A stretch of DNA of 64,000 nt, from NCBI RefSeq assembly GCF_021044585.1, contig NZ_CP087998.1, positions 1,054,001 through 1,118,000 of the forward strand, given 5' to 3'. This document shows, one piece after another, positions 33,637 to 42,262 of the stretch (its first letter is position 1; each line of letters begins with the position of its first letter). The notes under the pieces were generated by a model. The model was not told the origin of the DNA. It made no database searches and saw only the letters and a list, made by a program, of their open reading frames with translations. Source of the stretch: Sulfurimonas sp. HSL-3221 (lineage in GTDB: Bacteria; Campylobacterota; Campylobacteria; Campylobacterales; Sulfurimonadaceae). Both the position numbers and the translations under genes were made by a program.

Positions 33637-34332
33637 TTATTTGTCTTCGGTCGCCTTGAAATGCGTCAGCAGGTGCCTGGCATCGCAGAAAGGCTTGTTG
33701 TGTGATGCCCCGCAGCGGCAAAGCGTGACGCGGTTCCTGATCTCATAAGGGGTGCCGTCCGCCGAGATGACGGGGATGCCGCCGCGAACCCAAATGGGGC
33801 CGCTGCAGTGCTTTTGCGGGTCCTCGATAAGCACGATGGAGTGTTCAAACTTTGGTTCGATCGCCTCCCCGGTCTTTTTGTCCCAGGCCACGAGCCGTCC
33901 GGCCGGGCAGTCCCACACCTCCTGGAGGAGCACCGGGCGGATTTCAGGATCGTCCGAAAGTTTTACCATGTTCCATACCCCGCCGTGCGGGTCGCAGAAG
34001 CGGGCGAGGGCACAGTAGCATTTGGCATCGGTCAGGTAGATGTCGGGGCCGTCGTAGGTCTTTGAAAGTTCCACGATGGGGAGACGTTCAGCCGTTTCGG
34101 TGCCGTCAAAACCGCACTTCGCGTGACTGCCGTCGCAGAACGGGTGCTTTTTGGACTGCCCGCAGCGGCAGAGGCTGTAAACGGCCTGGAGCGGATACTG
34201 CTTTCCCTCGATCCACTTGACCGCTTCGCCCTCATCGTTGACGCCAATGGTCTGTACGGAGAGGGGAATACTGCCCCTGACGATGAGGGGGCCGTTTTTG
34301 ACGATGGTAATGCTTTGTGCTGTTTCAGTCAT
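33637..34332 (-). CDS. Multi-cluster iron-sulfur protein: CDGSH / 4Fe-4S mono-cluster / CDGSH
   Basis: The 231-residue protein carries three metal-binding regions. The first CDGSH motif has C55, C57, C66, H70 (CRCGQSKKHPFCDGSH). The second has C205, C207, C216, H220 (CRCGASHNKPFCDARH). Between them is a divergent 4Fe-4S mono-cluster-type segment with CYC (105, 107), C113, and C142. This tandem design is found in prokaryotic mitoNEET-like proteins. It probably handles electrons or Fe-S clusters in the cytosol, maybe for stress response. The ribosome-binding site GAAGG precedes the ATG. Confidence 0.88.
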   Translation of the reverse strand: MTETAQSITIVKNGPLIVRGSIPLSVQTIGVNDEGEAVKWIEGKQYPLQAVYSLCRCGQSKKHPFCDGSHAKCGFDGTETAERLPIVELSKTYDGPDIYLTDAKCYCALARFCDPHGGVWNMVKLSDDPEIRPVLLQEVWDCPAGRLVAWDKKTGEAIEPKFEHSIVLIEDPQKHCSGPIWVRGGIPVISADGTPYEIRNRVTLCRCGASHNKPFCDARHLLTHFKATEDK

Positions 34333-34467
34333 AGTGTGCCTTCTTTGGCTACTTTAGCATATTTTAGAACGTCACGGTACATATCGTGCAGAATCTAACA
34401 GCCGATTTCTCTGATGGCGATAAGGTTTCATTATAAAATTATGGGACCGATGTCGAATGCTCTATGA

Positions 34468-34473
34468 TACAAT
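34468..34473 (+). promoter_or_regulatory. -10 box of the DUF5671 operon
   Basis: TACAAT in the context TATGATACAATCG, 39 bases before the ATG at 34513; AAGGAG ribosome-binding site follows. Confidence 0.45.
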
Positions 34474-34512
34474 CGTACTGCATAGATTCTTGTTATCAAG
34501 GAGAACAACGAC

Positions 34513-35163
34513 ATGGCGGCTGTCTCTGAAGAACTGTCGAATTTTATCCGGGAGGCTCTGCAGCAGGGTCTCGGGCGCCCGGAGATCGAAAAGGTCCTGC
34601 TCGAAGCCGGATGGATGAAAGAGGAGGTCGCGCACGGACTCGGGAAATACGCCGACGTCGATTTTCCGATCCCGGTGCCGAAACCAAAACCCTATCTCTC
34701 GGCGATGGAAGCTTTCCTCTACCTGCTGCTCTTTGCCGCACTCTATATGAGCGCATACAACCTGGGAAGCCTGCTCTTCAATATCATTGCCCTGTTGCTT
34801 CCCGATCCGGCACTGACAGACAGGGGGGATATGGAGGCATGGATAGAACGCGGCATCCGCTGGGACATCTCCATGCTGCTCATCGCCTTTCCGCTCTATC
34901 TCTATATGAGCTACCTGATCAGCCGATCCTACCGGCGGGATCCTCTCGGACGGGCGTCAAAGATACGCAAGTGGCTGACCTACGTGACGCTGTTCATCGT
35001 TTCCGGGTTTATCGTCGGCGACCTGGCCGTTTTGATCTTCAACCTTCTGGGCGGGGAAATGACGCTGCGTTTCTTCCTGAAATTCCTGGTCGTCGGCATT
35101 ATCGCCGGGACGATCTTCGGCTACTACCTGTGGGACCTCCGTAAAGAGGAGAAAGAGCAATGA
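34513..35163 (+). CDS. DUF5671-like membrane protein
   Basis: The 216-residue protein starts with a short helical domain (residues 1-45, LSNFIREALQQGLGRPEIEKVLLEAGW) that looks like a UBA-like or small helical module, followed by four membrane helices. The second half (RKWLTYVTLFIVSGFIVGDLAVLIFNLLGG) matches DUF5671. The function is unknown. It overlaps the next gene by 4 bases (ATGA), and both probably form one operon from the promoter near 34470. Confidence 0.75.
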   Translation: MAAVSEELSNFIREALQQGLGRPEIEKVLLEAGWMKEEVAHGLGKYADVDFPIPVPKPKPYLSAMEAFLYLLLFAALYMSAYNLGSLLFNIIALLLPDPALTDRGDMEAWIERGIRWDISMLLIAFPLYLYMSYLISRSYRRDPLGRASKIRKWLTYVTLFIVSGFIVGDLAVLIFNLLGGEMTLRFFLKFLVVGIIAGTIFGYYLWDLRKEEKEQ

Positions 35164-35591
35164 GACGCGGCGAAGCGGCGGGGAGGCTCATCTTACTCCT
35201 CGCGGTGACCGCCGTTATCGCCGCCATCGTCGGAGGGATGATGCTGATCGATTCCCCCGCCAAAGAGCGGGCGAAGAAGCTCGATAAAAGGCGTGTCTCT
35301 GATCTGGCGGAGATCGCCCTGACGATCGACCGCTACTGGGAGCGCTACCACAAACTTCCGGCCGACATGAATACCCTGCAAGAAGGGGTCGTGAGCGAGA
35401 TAGAGATCGCCGACCCTAAGACATTGAAGAGCTATGGTTATCACATCACCGCTTCGTCCGCCTATGAACTGTGCGCCGAATTCGATACAAAACAGAGCAA
35501 AGAGAGCTGGATGTATCGGGCAGGAAGAGAGCGTGACTGGTCCCACAATGCGGGGGAGTACTGTTTCAGACTGACACCCTATGAAAAGTAG
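35160..35591 (+). CDS. Single-helix membrane protein, partner of DUF5671 gene
   Basis: The 143-residue protein has one N-terminal membrane helix (LILLLAVTAVIAAIVGGMML) and a periplasmic domain with a long helix (RRVSDLAEIALTIDRYWERY) then a compact segment (SYGYHITASSAYELCAEFDT). This looks like the lollipop shape of type II secretion pseudopilins, but the prepilin-peptidase signature is absent. It is translationally coupled to the DUF5671 gene. Its two cysteines could form a disulfide. No named family is recognised. Confidence 0.7.
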   Translation: MRRGEAAGRLILLLAVTAVIAAIVGGMMLIDSPAKERAKKLDKRRVSDLAEIALTIDRYWERYHKLPADMNTLQEGVVSEIEIADPKTLKSYGYHITASSAYELCAEFDTKQSKESWMYRAGRERDWSHNAGEYCFRLTPYEK

Positions 35592-35791
35592 GAAGATGAA
35601 TGCGTGAAGCGGCTTCAGGAGCGGCCGTTTGGATCTTTCGGATGCTTTCGAGTGTGCTGGGATGTCTGCGTTACAAAGCAAAAATGCATCTAAGGGGTTA
35701 GTGCTACAGTGCGTGAATCATGTGGTGGCGAAGCTTCGGGGGGATCGGGTCTCCAATGTAAGACGAGTCAATTGTACTAACGGCAGGCGCG

Positions 35792-36022
35792 TCAGCTCTC
35801 CTCTTCTCCAACTTCTTCGGACTGTGTTGTCACCATTGCTCTCGTATGATCCCCGTAGACCGGTTTTTCGTTGCGGAGCAGATCGGTGACAATGGCGAAA
35901 CTTTCTGCGTTGACAGCGTCTGTACGTTTGCGTTCTCCATCAAAATAGGTGAACCAAAAATATCCCGTGTTGGTACTTGAGTCCCACCAAGCCTGGTACT
36001 TGTTGATCAGTTTGATTGCCAT
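35792..36022 (-). CDS. Small conserved-type hypothetical protein (76 aa)
   Basis: The ATG at 36022 has AAGGAGAG upstream. The 76-residue protein begins MAIKLINKYQAWWDSSTN, and includes a Tyr/Phe-rich strand segment (TGYFWFTYFDGERKRTD) and an acidic C-terminus. It may be a small beta-fold protein. The longer reading frame upstream runs into AT-rich DNA and is not coding. No family or partner is apparent. It sits beside the AT-rich island. Confidence 0.6.
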   Translation of the reverse strand: MAIKLINKYQAWWDSSTNTGYFWFTYFDGERKRTDAVNAESFAIVTDLLRNEKPVYGDHTRAMVTTQSEEVGEEES

Positions 36023-36080
36023 TTCTCTCTCCTTGCTACCGACTGTTCGTATCGCGATATCCGATGCCCCAAAACTTCCA

Positions 36081-36264
36081 TGACCATTATATCTTTGAAA
36101 ACAAATATATAAAAACAGTAAAAAGTATTTTATTGAATATATATGTTGGCGTAGTATCGTGTCTGGAGCAAGAAATATGTATGGCAAGTCAAAAGAGTAT
36201 AAATTACTATTTAATAATAAAAAATATATAATCGTAAATATTAGTAAAAATTGGAGGGTATAGA
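36081..36264. other. AT-rich intergenic island (about 77% A+T by count over 36081-36240)
   Basis: Counting bases from 36081 to 36240 gives 123 A/T of 160, far above the neighbouring genes. It separates the 76-residue gene from the lipoprotein gene at 36265. It contains no clear promoter pair or repeat. It may mark imported DNA or a site bound by nucleoid proteins. Confidence 0.6.
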
Positions 36265-36948
36265 ATGACGATCAGGCAGGTAATTGGGGCTTTGTTGCTC
36301 GCTTTGGCTTTCAGCGGGTGTACGGCTGTTCAAAATCATGAAGTTGCAAAATTGGAAACGTTCTCCGATGTGTCACACTATGAGCATAAGCCTTCGGCTT
36401 ATATCAATATTCATGGTTTCCATGGAGATCCGGAGAGCGGAAGTGCATCCGAAATAACCCAGGCAACAGATGAATTAAAGCCTGTCGTACAAAGAATCAT
36501 CGATGAGTCAAAGCTCTTTAGTTCCTATACCTTTGATGCATCTAAACAACAAGACGTTGACTATACGATTACGCTTAATCTCTACAATCATGGCAATGAA
36601 ATGTTGGCGATGTTGTCCGGTTTCATCACGGGGTTCAGCTTCTTTATTATTCCCGGAGGCGGTACAGATAACTATACGCTGCAGCTCAAAGCTGTTGCGA
36701 CTGCCGATAACACTGAAACGACGGTACAGAACAGAGACTCCGTCACGACATGGGTCGGAATATGGTTTATTCCGATGATGGGCAATGGCATCCGTGAGGC
36801 GACAGATGAAACCTTGGAAAATCAGCTCCGGGATGCTTTGCAGAAGCTTTTCGAAAGCGGCGCATTGGAATATTCGCAGCTGGAAGGCTTTTCGCAGCCA
36901 TCCCTTGATCAGGGGATTGTGGAAAGTAATACGTATTTAGGAGGATGA
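36265..36948 (+). CDS. Lipoprotein of unknown function (227 aa)
   Basis: The ATG at 36265 follows GGAGG with 7-base spacing. The protein has a lipoprotein signal peptide (LAFSGC) and a mature part with a beta strand/helix pattern (HKPSAYINIHGFHGD, then VDYTITLNLYNHG) and one hydrophobic, glycine-rich segment (MLSGFITGFSFFIIPGGG) that could be a membrane or hairpin element. Base composition is richer in A/T than the neighbours. No recognised family. Its function is unknown. Confidence 0.65.
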   Translation: MTIRQVIGALLLALAFSGCTAVQNHEVAKLETFSDVSHYEHKPSAYINIHGFHGDPESGSASEITQATDELKPVVQRIIDESKLFSSYTFDASKQQDVDYTITLNLYNHGNEMLAMLSGFITGFSFFIIPGGGTDNYTLQLKAVATADNTETTVQNRDSVTTWVGIWFIPMMGNGIREATDETLENQLRDALQKLFESGALEYSQLEGFSQPSLDQGIVESNTYLGG

Positions 36949-36958
36949 GCGGCGCGCT

Positions 36959-38857
36959 TTACAGCGCCTTGCTCATAATGCGGTTCATCCGCGCGATGAA
37001 ACCGGCAGTGTCGTCGAGTTCGGCACCCTCGAAGAGCTTCGCCTGATCGAGCAGGACGAAGGCGGCGTCGTTGACGAGATTGACGTCTGACGTGCCGTTG
37101 AGTTTTTCGAGCAGCTCGTGTTTCGGGTTGATCTGGAGGATCGGCTTGATCTCCGGGATCTCCATGCCCATGCCGCCGCCGAACTGTTTCATCATCTGTG
37201 TCATCTGGTAGTTCGGGTCCTCTTTGTCGATCTTGAGGCAGACCGGTGAGTCGGTGAGCTCCGTGGTGACTTCGACCTTCGAGACCTTGTCACCAAGAGC
37301 CTCGCTCATGGCATTGACGAGGCTTTCAAAGGCTTTTGCGGTCTCTTCGTCCGCTTTTTTCTCCTCTTCGCTCTCCTCGAACTGGGCATCGGAAACGTTG
37401 ACGAACTTGTACTCTTTGTACTCCGTGACCATCGGGAAGACGATGGTGTCGATCTCGTCGTTGAGGATGAGAACGTCGATCCCTTTTGCCTTGAAGCGCT
37501 CGAGCTGCGGTGAATTCTTGAGCATCTGGAGGCTCATTTTGCCGCTGATGTAGTAGATCTCCTTTTTCGTCTCGTCGACCTTGGTCACGAAGGATTCGAT
37601 ATCCGTCTGCTCGTCGCTGTTGAGGGTGTTGAACTTCAGCAGTTCCAGGATCTTCTCGCGGTTGCCGAAGTCGCTGTAAAGCCCCTCTTTGATGACGTTG
37701 CCGAATTCATTGTAGAAGGCGTCGAACTTCTCGGCATCTTTCTTCTTGAGCTTGGCAAGCTCGCTGAGCACCTTCTTGACCGAGGCGTTCTGGATCTTGT
37801 TCATGACCGGGTTGGACTGCAGGATCTCGCGGCTGACGTTGAGCGGGAGGTCCTTAGAGTCGATGACACCGCGCAGGAAGCGCAGGTAGGTCGGCATCAG
37901 CTCTTTGTCGTCGTCGGTGATAAAGACGCGGTTGATGTAGAGCTTCACACCCGGCTGGTAGTCGACGCGGTAGAGGTCCATCGGCGCCTTGGACGGGATG
38001 TAGAAGAGGGTCGTGTACTCGATCGCACCTTCGGCTTTGTGGTGCAGCCAGGTGATCGGTTCGCCCGAGTCGTGTGACAGGGAGCTGTAAAACTCTTTGT
38101 ACTCGTCGTCGCTGATGTCGGATTTGGAGAGCGTCCAGAGCGCTGAGGCCTTGTTGATCTGCTCGTTCTTGATCTCCGTGCTGGACGGTTTCGTTTCGTT
38201 GCCTTCGTCGTCACGCTCGGCCGGGATGAAATTTTCCTTGTCCATGAAGATCGGGAAAGGGATGTGGTTGGAGTACTTCTTGATGATGTTCTCGATACGG
38301 TAGGTCTCGAGAAACTCCTCGTCCTCGTCCTTGAGGAAGAGGGTGATGCTGGTACCGTTACCCTCTTTTTCCGTCGGTTCGATATCGAACTCGCCGTCGC
38401 CGGCAGAGATCCATTTGTACGCCTGCTCCTCGCCCGCTTTCTTAGTTACCACCTCGATCTTGTCGGCGACCATGAAGGCCGCGTAGAAGCCGACACCGAA
38501 CTGGCCGATAAGCTGGCTGTCTTTTTTCGCGTCGCCGGAGAGGTTCTCCAGGAAGGCTTTGGTGCCAGATTTGGCGATGGTACCGAGGTGGGCGACGAGG
38601 TCCTCGTCGTTCATCCCGATTCCGGTGTCGTTGACGGTCAGGGTCTTGGCCTCTTTATCAATCGCGATATCGACACGCGGCGTGAAGGCGATCCCTTTAT
38701 AGGCATCGTCGGTCAGGTGCAGCATGTTGAGCTTGTCGAGGGCGTCGGAGGCGTTGGAGACGAGCTCGCGCAGAAAAATCTCTTTGTTGGAATAGAGCGA
38801 GTGGATCATCAGCTGAAGCAGCTGGTTGATTTCGGTCTGGAACTGATGTTTTGCCAT
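36959..38857 (-). CDS. htpG: Molecular chaperone HtpG (Hsp90)
   Basis: The 632-residue protein is the bacterial Hsp90, an ATP-dependent chaperone acting in the cytosol. It shows the GHKL ATPase motifs: EIFLRELVSNASDALDKL, the nucleotide-lid DTGIGM, and IGQFGVGFYAAFMVAD, then the middle domain and C-terminal dimerisation region. Size is the usual ~630. The promoter (TTGCGA-18-TAAAAT, 38927 to 38898 on the reverse strand) and a GAGGAG ribosome-binding site lie upstream, as does a CIRCE-like-spaced inverted repeat. Confidence 0.98.
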   Translation of the reverse strand: MAKHQFQTEINQLLQLMIHSLYSNKEIFLRELVSNASDALDKLNMLHLTDDAYKGIAFTPRVDIAIDKEAKTLTVNDTGIGMNDEDLVAHLGTIAKSGTKAFLENLSGDAKKDSQLIGQFGVGFYAAFMVADKIEVVTKKAGEEQAYKWISAGDGEFDIEPTEKEGNGTSITLFLKDEDEEFLETYRIENIIKKYSNHIPFPIFMDKENFIPAERDDEGNETKPSSTEIKNEQINKASALWTLSKSDISDDEYKEFYSSLSHDSGEPITWLHHKAEGAIEYTTLFYIPSKAPMDLYRVDYQPGVKLYINRVFITDDDKELMPTYLRFLRGVIDSKDLPLNVSREILQSNPVMNKIQNASVKKVLSELAKLKKKDAEKFDAFYNEFGNVIKEGLYSDFGNREKILELLKFNTLNSDEQTDIESFVTKVDETKKEIYYISGKMSLQMLKNSPQLERFKAKGIDVLILNDEIDTIVFPMVTEYKEYKFVNVSDAQFEESEEEKKADEETAKAFESLVNAMSEALGDKVSKVEVTTELTDSPVCLKIDKEDPNYQMTQMMKQFGGGMGMEIPEIKPILQINPKHELLEKLNGTSDVNLVNDAAFVLLDQAKLFEGAELDDTAGFIARMNRIMSKAL

Positions 38858-38897
38858 TGTAAAAACTCCTCAATAGTTTGTCGAATTTTCAGATGTG

Positions 38898-38927
38898 ATT
38901 TTAGCGAAAAAAGATTAATGGTCGCAA
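38898..38927 (-). promoter_or_regulatory. htpG promoter
   Basis: Reverse strand: -35 TTGCGA (38927-38922), 18-base spacer with a T-run, -10 TAAAAT (38903-38898), about 40 bases before the ATG. Confidence 0.5.
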
Positions 38928-38939
38928 GTTATATCAATA

Positions 38940-38964
38940 TAGTTTAGTGCTTATGGCTAAACTA
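38940..38964. promoter_or_regulatory. 8-bp inverted repeat with 9-base spacer upstream of htpG
   Basis: TAGTTTAG at 38940-38947 and CTAAACTA at 38957-38964 are perfect inverse copies separated by 9 bases. The spacing equals that of CIRCE, but the arm sequence is different. The centre lies ~60 bases upstream of the predicted htpG transcription start. It may be a heat-shock or other operator, or an AT-rich terminator of the truA operon. Confidence 0.45.
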
Positions 38965-39010
38965 ATGACGCGCTTGCCATGGTTCAATCATTAGACGAAA
39001 AGTAGGAGCG

Positions 39011-39736
39011 TCAGTAGGTAATCTTTGAAAGGTAGAGCCCGGCGGCGGGGGCCAGGTCGGTGCTGTGGCGCGTTTTGACGTCGATCTGCTCCTGCAGTTG
39101 TGCGAGGCTCATTTCGCCGCTGTTGACCTTCAGGACGGCGTCGGCCATCATCCGGATCTGCGAGCGGAGGTAGCCGTTGGCCTCGAAGTAGAGGATGGTG
39201 TAGCCCCTGCGGCGGTAGGCGAAGGCTTTGTAGACGGTACGGACATAGTGTTTCACGTCGGAACCGGTCTTTTTGAAATATTCGAAGTCGTGCTCGCCCT
39301 CGAAAAGGCGCATGGCGCTATTGATCCGTTCCAGCTCCAGGGGCGGAGTGAAGGTGACGAGTTCCGCTTCAAAGGGGTTGGAAGGAAGGTCGCTCATGAT
39401 GTAGCGGTAGACGCGGCGGCGCGCGCTGAAACGGGCATGGAAGTCGTCTGTGGCCCTTTCCAGGCGGCGGATGCCGATGGAGGCAGGGAGTTGATGGGCG
39501 AGGGCGCGGCGGAGTTTGGCGAGGTCGCTCCAGTGCGGCGGCAGGTCAATGTGCACGACCTGACGGAAGGCGTGGACGCCGGCGTCGGTGCGGCCCGAAG
39601 CGATCGGTTTGGCAGAGATGCCGAGGCGCGTGAGCGCCTGGTGCAGGACACCCATAACGGTGTTGCCCGTCTCCGTCTGGCTTTGGGAGCCGGAGAAGCG
39701 GCTGCCGTTATAGCTGAGGGTCAGTTTGATGCGCAT
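39011..39736 (-). CDS. truA: tRNA pseudouridine(38-40) synthase TruA
   Basis: The 241-residue protein is TruA, which converts uridines 38-40 of tRNA to pseudouridine. The catalytic Asp51 is in SGRTDAGVHAF, and the conserved HARFSARRRVYRY and SQIRMMADAVL motifs follow. It is the last gene of the long reverse-strand cluster, 3 bases after the LptF/G permease gene. This arrangement of truA next to a permease gene is common in Campylobacterota. Confidence 0.96.
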   Translation of the reverse strand: MRIKLTLSYNGSRFSGSQSQTETGNTVMGVLHQALTRLGISAKPIASGRTDAGVHAFRQVVHIDLPPHWSDLAKLRRALAHQLPASIGIRRLERATDDFHARFSARRRVYRYIMSDLPSNPFEAELVTFTPPLELERINSAMRLFEGEHDFEYFKKTGSDVKHYVRTVYKAFAYRRRGYTILYFEANGYLRSQIRMMADAVLKVNSGEMSLAQLQEQIDVKTRHSTDLAPAAGLYLSKITY

Positions 39737-39739
39737 GGT

Positions 39740-40759
39740 TTAAAAGCGTGCCCGGATGCGTCTGCGGTAGATGATGTAGGTGACAAAGAGCCAGCTGAAA
39801 AAGACGGCCGGGATCGTGTAAAAGCCCAACGCTTTTTGCAGGCCCGTCGTTCCGGAGTAGTAAAAGAGCATGGAGGCGAAGAGCCAGAGGTAGACGAACC
39901 CTTTTTGGTGCCGTACGTGGGCGATCCCGATGGAGAGGGCCGCGAAGAGGCCCGCAACGGGGAAGAGGGAGAGCAGGATGTCGGTGATGAACATCCGGAT
40001 CTTGTTCTTGCGCCGTTCGGGGTCGAGCCAGAAGTCGATGGGACTGTTATAGGGGCGCAGCTCCGTCTGCATGACGTTGTTGATCATCATCGCCTCGAAC
40101 TGCATCTGGGTCAGCTTTTCGTCGGTATAGCTGTAGCCCTGGCCGTTGGTCAGCTTCAGGCGGAGAACGCCTTTGTTGTTGAGAACCTCGGCTTTCTCCG
40201 CCTGGATAAGGATCTCCTCTTTCTCCTCTTTGTGGAAGAGAACGACGTCGCCGTAGCTGCGGTCTTTGTGGGCCTTGCCGATGTAGAGCAGCCAGTCGCC
40301 GAAATTGTGCCCGAACTCGGATGCCTGGAGGTTGAAGTTCGCTTCGCTCTGCTTGTAGCGGACGAAGTTGGTCGAGAGGACCGTCGTATGGGGGAAGAGG
40401 ACGAAAAAATCGAAGATCAGCAGCAGGCTCAGCAGCGCTGCCGGCTTCATGAGCGTGTAGAGAATGAAGGTTGGTTTAATCCCCAGGGCGAAGACGACGA
40501 CCATCTCATTGTCGGTCGAAAGGCGGAAAAGCGAGAGGGCCGCAGCGACAAAAAAGGTAATGGGGAGGGTGTAAAAGAGGATTTCGGGGAGGATGAAAAG
40601 GTAGAGTTTGAACATCTCCCAGAGGTTGAGCTGGATGACCGCCGTATAGCTGGCGAGCTTGATCAGGAAAATCACCGACGCGATGGAGAAGAGCGGCAGG
40701 AAGATCGAGAAAAAGAGCAGGCCGAAGGTGCTCAGGATGTAGCGGCGCAGTTTATGCAT
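39740..40759 (-). CDS. LptF/LptG-family permease
   Basis: The 339-residue protein has three N-terminal membrane helices, a beta-jelly-roll periplasmic domain (residues ~130-240, with GYSYTDEKLTQMQFEAM), and three C-terminal helices, matching YjgP/YjgQ permeases of the lipopolysaccharide transport system (LptBFG). The one in this position could be LptF or LptG; it is not possible to tell. Its start overlaps the prepilin peptidase stop by 8 bases. Confidence 0.9.
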   Translation of the reverse strand: MHKLRRYILSTFGLLFFSIFLPLFSIASVIFLIKLASYTAVIQLNLWEMFKLYLFILPEILFYTLPITFFVAAALSLFRLSTDNEMVVVFALGIKPTFILYTLMKPAALLSLLLIFDFFVLFPHTTVLSTNFVRYKQSEANFNLQASEFGHNFGDWLLYIGKAHKDRSYGDVVLFHKEEKEEILIQAEKAEVLNNKGVLRLKLTNGQGYSYTDEKLTQMQFEAMMINNVMQTELRPYNSPIDFWLDPERRKNKIRMFITDILLSLFPVAGLFAALSIGIAHVRHQKGFVYLWLFASMLFYYSGTTGLQKALGFYTIPAVFFSWLFVTYIIYRRRIRARF

Positions 40760-41588
40760 AGAAGGCTTCCATCCAGCGCGCGATCGGTGTATCGAAAATG
40801 TAGACGATCCAGGTCGCCATCGCCAGGAACGGGATGAACGGCAGCTGCTTGCTCGCGTCGGTCTCGTTGCGCGTCAGCAGCATCGCGGGCAGGGCGAGCA
40901 GGGCGGAGAGAAAGACGGCCGCTAGGCCGAGCTGCACTCCCAGCAGCGCCCCCATCGTCGCACCGATCATGATGTCGCCTTCGCCCATCGCCTCGACAAC
41001 GGCCGGTATGGTGTTGTAGTTCCGGACCCAGGATGCCTGTTTGAGATTGGGGCTCATACGCTTGATCTTGACAAAGAGGTAGTAGGAGACGTAAAAGCGC
41101 AGCAGGGCGAATCCTCCGGCGAAAATGAGGGCGTTTTTCAGATTCTCCGCCAGCATCTGCGGCGACCAGACGCTCACGACGGCGAGGGTCAGGGCCAGCA
41201 GGTTCAGGCTGTCGGGGACCATCTTGTAGTAAAAGTCGATGACCAGCAGGGCCAGCAGGGTCAGAAAGACCCCTGTGATCCCGATCATGGCCGCGGAGAG
41301 GCCGAGCTTGAGGTAAAGCGCGGTGGCGATGGCGGCGCTGAGCAGCTCGATCAGCGGGTACTGGGCGCTGATGGGAACCCCGCAGAAGGCGCAGCGGCCG
41401 CGCAGCATGAGCCAGGAGAGGACGGGAACGTTATGCCACGGCTTCAGGTTGGTCCCGCAGTGCGGGCAGTGCGACGCGGGAAAAACGATGCTCTCGCCTC
41501 GGGGGATGCGGTAGATGACAACGTTGAGAAAGGAGCCGAAAAGTGCTCCGAACAGGGCAACGAGTGCGAGGGTGGTCCAGAACATCAT
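40752..41588 (-). CDS. pilD: Prepilin peptidase (A24 family)
   Basis: The 278-residue protein is a membrane-embedded aspartyl peptidase and methylase for type IV pilins or pseudopilins. The N-terminal zinc-binding cysteine pairs C41/C44 and C66/C69 are intact, as are the catalytic aspartates, D118 in LLVIDFYYKMVPDSLNL and the Asp of MGEGDIMIGATMGA. Eight or so membrane helices are seen. It overlaps uppS by 4 bases and lptF/G by 8 bases, an operon signature. No pilin genes are in this window. Confidence 0.95.
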   Translation of the reverse strand: MMFWTTLALVALFGALFGSFLNVVIYRIPRGESIVFPASHCPHCGTNLKPWHNVPVLSWLMLRGRCAFCGVPISAQYPLIELLSAAIATALYLKLGLSAAMIGITGVFLTLLALLVIDFYYKMVPDSLNLLALTLAVVSVWSPQMLAENLKNALIFAGGFALLRFYVSYYLFVKIKRMSPNLKQASWVRNYNTIPAVVEAMGEGDIMIGATMGALLGVQLGLAAVFLSALLALPAMLLTRNETDASKQLPFIPFLAMATWIVYIFDTPIARWMEAFYA

Positions 41589-42262
41589 AATCCTCCGAAA
41601 CGGCGCTCGACCGATTTGTACTGGTCGATAATGCTTTGCAGCTCAACGGGCGTGAAATCGGGCCAGAGCGTGCGGGTAAAAAAGAGCTCCGCATAGGCCG
41701 CCTGCCACAGCAGAAAGTTGGAGAGGCGGTGGTCGCCCCCGGTGCGGATAAGCAGGTCCACGGGTTCGGGGGCGTCAAGCGCGCCGTTGAGCGTCTCTTC
41801 GGTGACGTCGACCCCATCGTTTTGAAGCGCTTTAACACTCCTGACGATCTCGTCTTTCGCGCCGTAATTGAGAGCCATAAACTGTGTCAGTCCCGTGCAG
41901 TGTGCCGTTTCCGTTTCCGTCGTATGGATCTGTGCCTGCAGGGAGGCTGAAAACCCCGAAAGATCGCCGATCGCCTTGAAACGCACATCGTGTTCAAGGT
42001 AGACAGGCAACTCTTTTTTCAGGTACCGGGAGAGCAGCTTCATCAGGAAGCTCACTTCGGCTTTGGGCCGTTTCCAGTTTTCGGTGCTGAAGGCGTAGAG
42101 CGTCAGGAACTCGATCTCGTTGTGGTGGGCGGCGAAGGTGATGATGTCCCGGATGGTTTCAACGCCGCGTTCATGCCCTCTGATGCGGGCCAGCTTCTGC
42201 TGTTGCGCCCAGCGGCCGTTGCCGTCCATGATGATCGCGACGTGGCGGGGCAGATTGCTCAT
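41585..42262 (-). CDS. uppS: Isoprenyl transferase / undecaprenyl diphosphate synthase
   Basis: The 225-residue protein catalyses cis-prenyl chain elongation to undecaprenyl diphosphate, the lipid carrier for peptidoglycan and O-antigen. The pyrophosphate-binding Asp13 in VAIIMDGNGRWA, the RGHERGVETIRDI, and the IRTGGDHRLSNFLLWQ motifs are all present. It overlaps coaBC by 4 bases upstream and pilD by 4 bases downstream. The PAP2 phosphatases of this window could recycle its product. Confidence 0.97.
   Translation of the reverse strand: MSNLPRHVAIIMDGNGRWAQQQKLARIRGHERGVETIRDIITFAAHHNEIEFLTLYAFSTENWKRPKAEVSFLMKLLSRYLKKELPVYLEHDVRFKAIGDLSGFSASLQAQIHTTETETAHCTGLTQFMALNYGAKDEIVRSVKALQNDGVDVTEETLNGALDAPEPVDLLIRTGGDHRLSNFLLWQAAYAELFFTRTLWPDFTPVELQSIIDQYKSVERRFGGL

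Noticed and set aside
39065-40837. 590-residue forward frame across truA, lptF/G and pilD
   Set aside because: The three reverse-strand genes have strong family matches; the forward frame is a low-complexity Glu/Val/Gly shadow.
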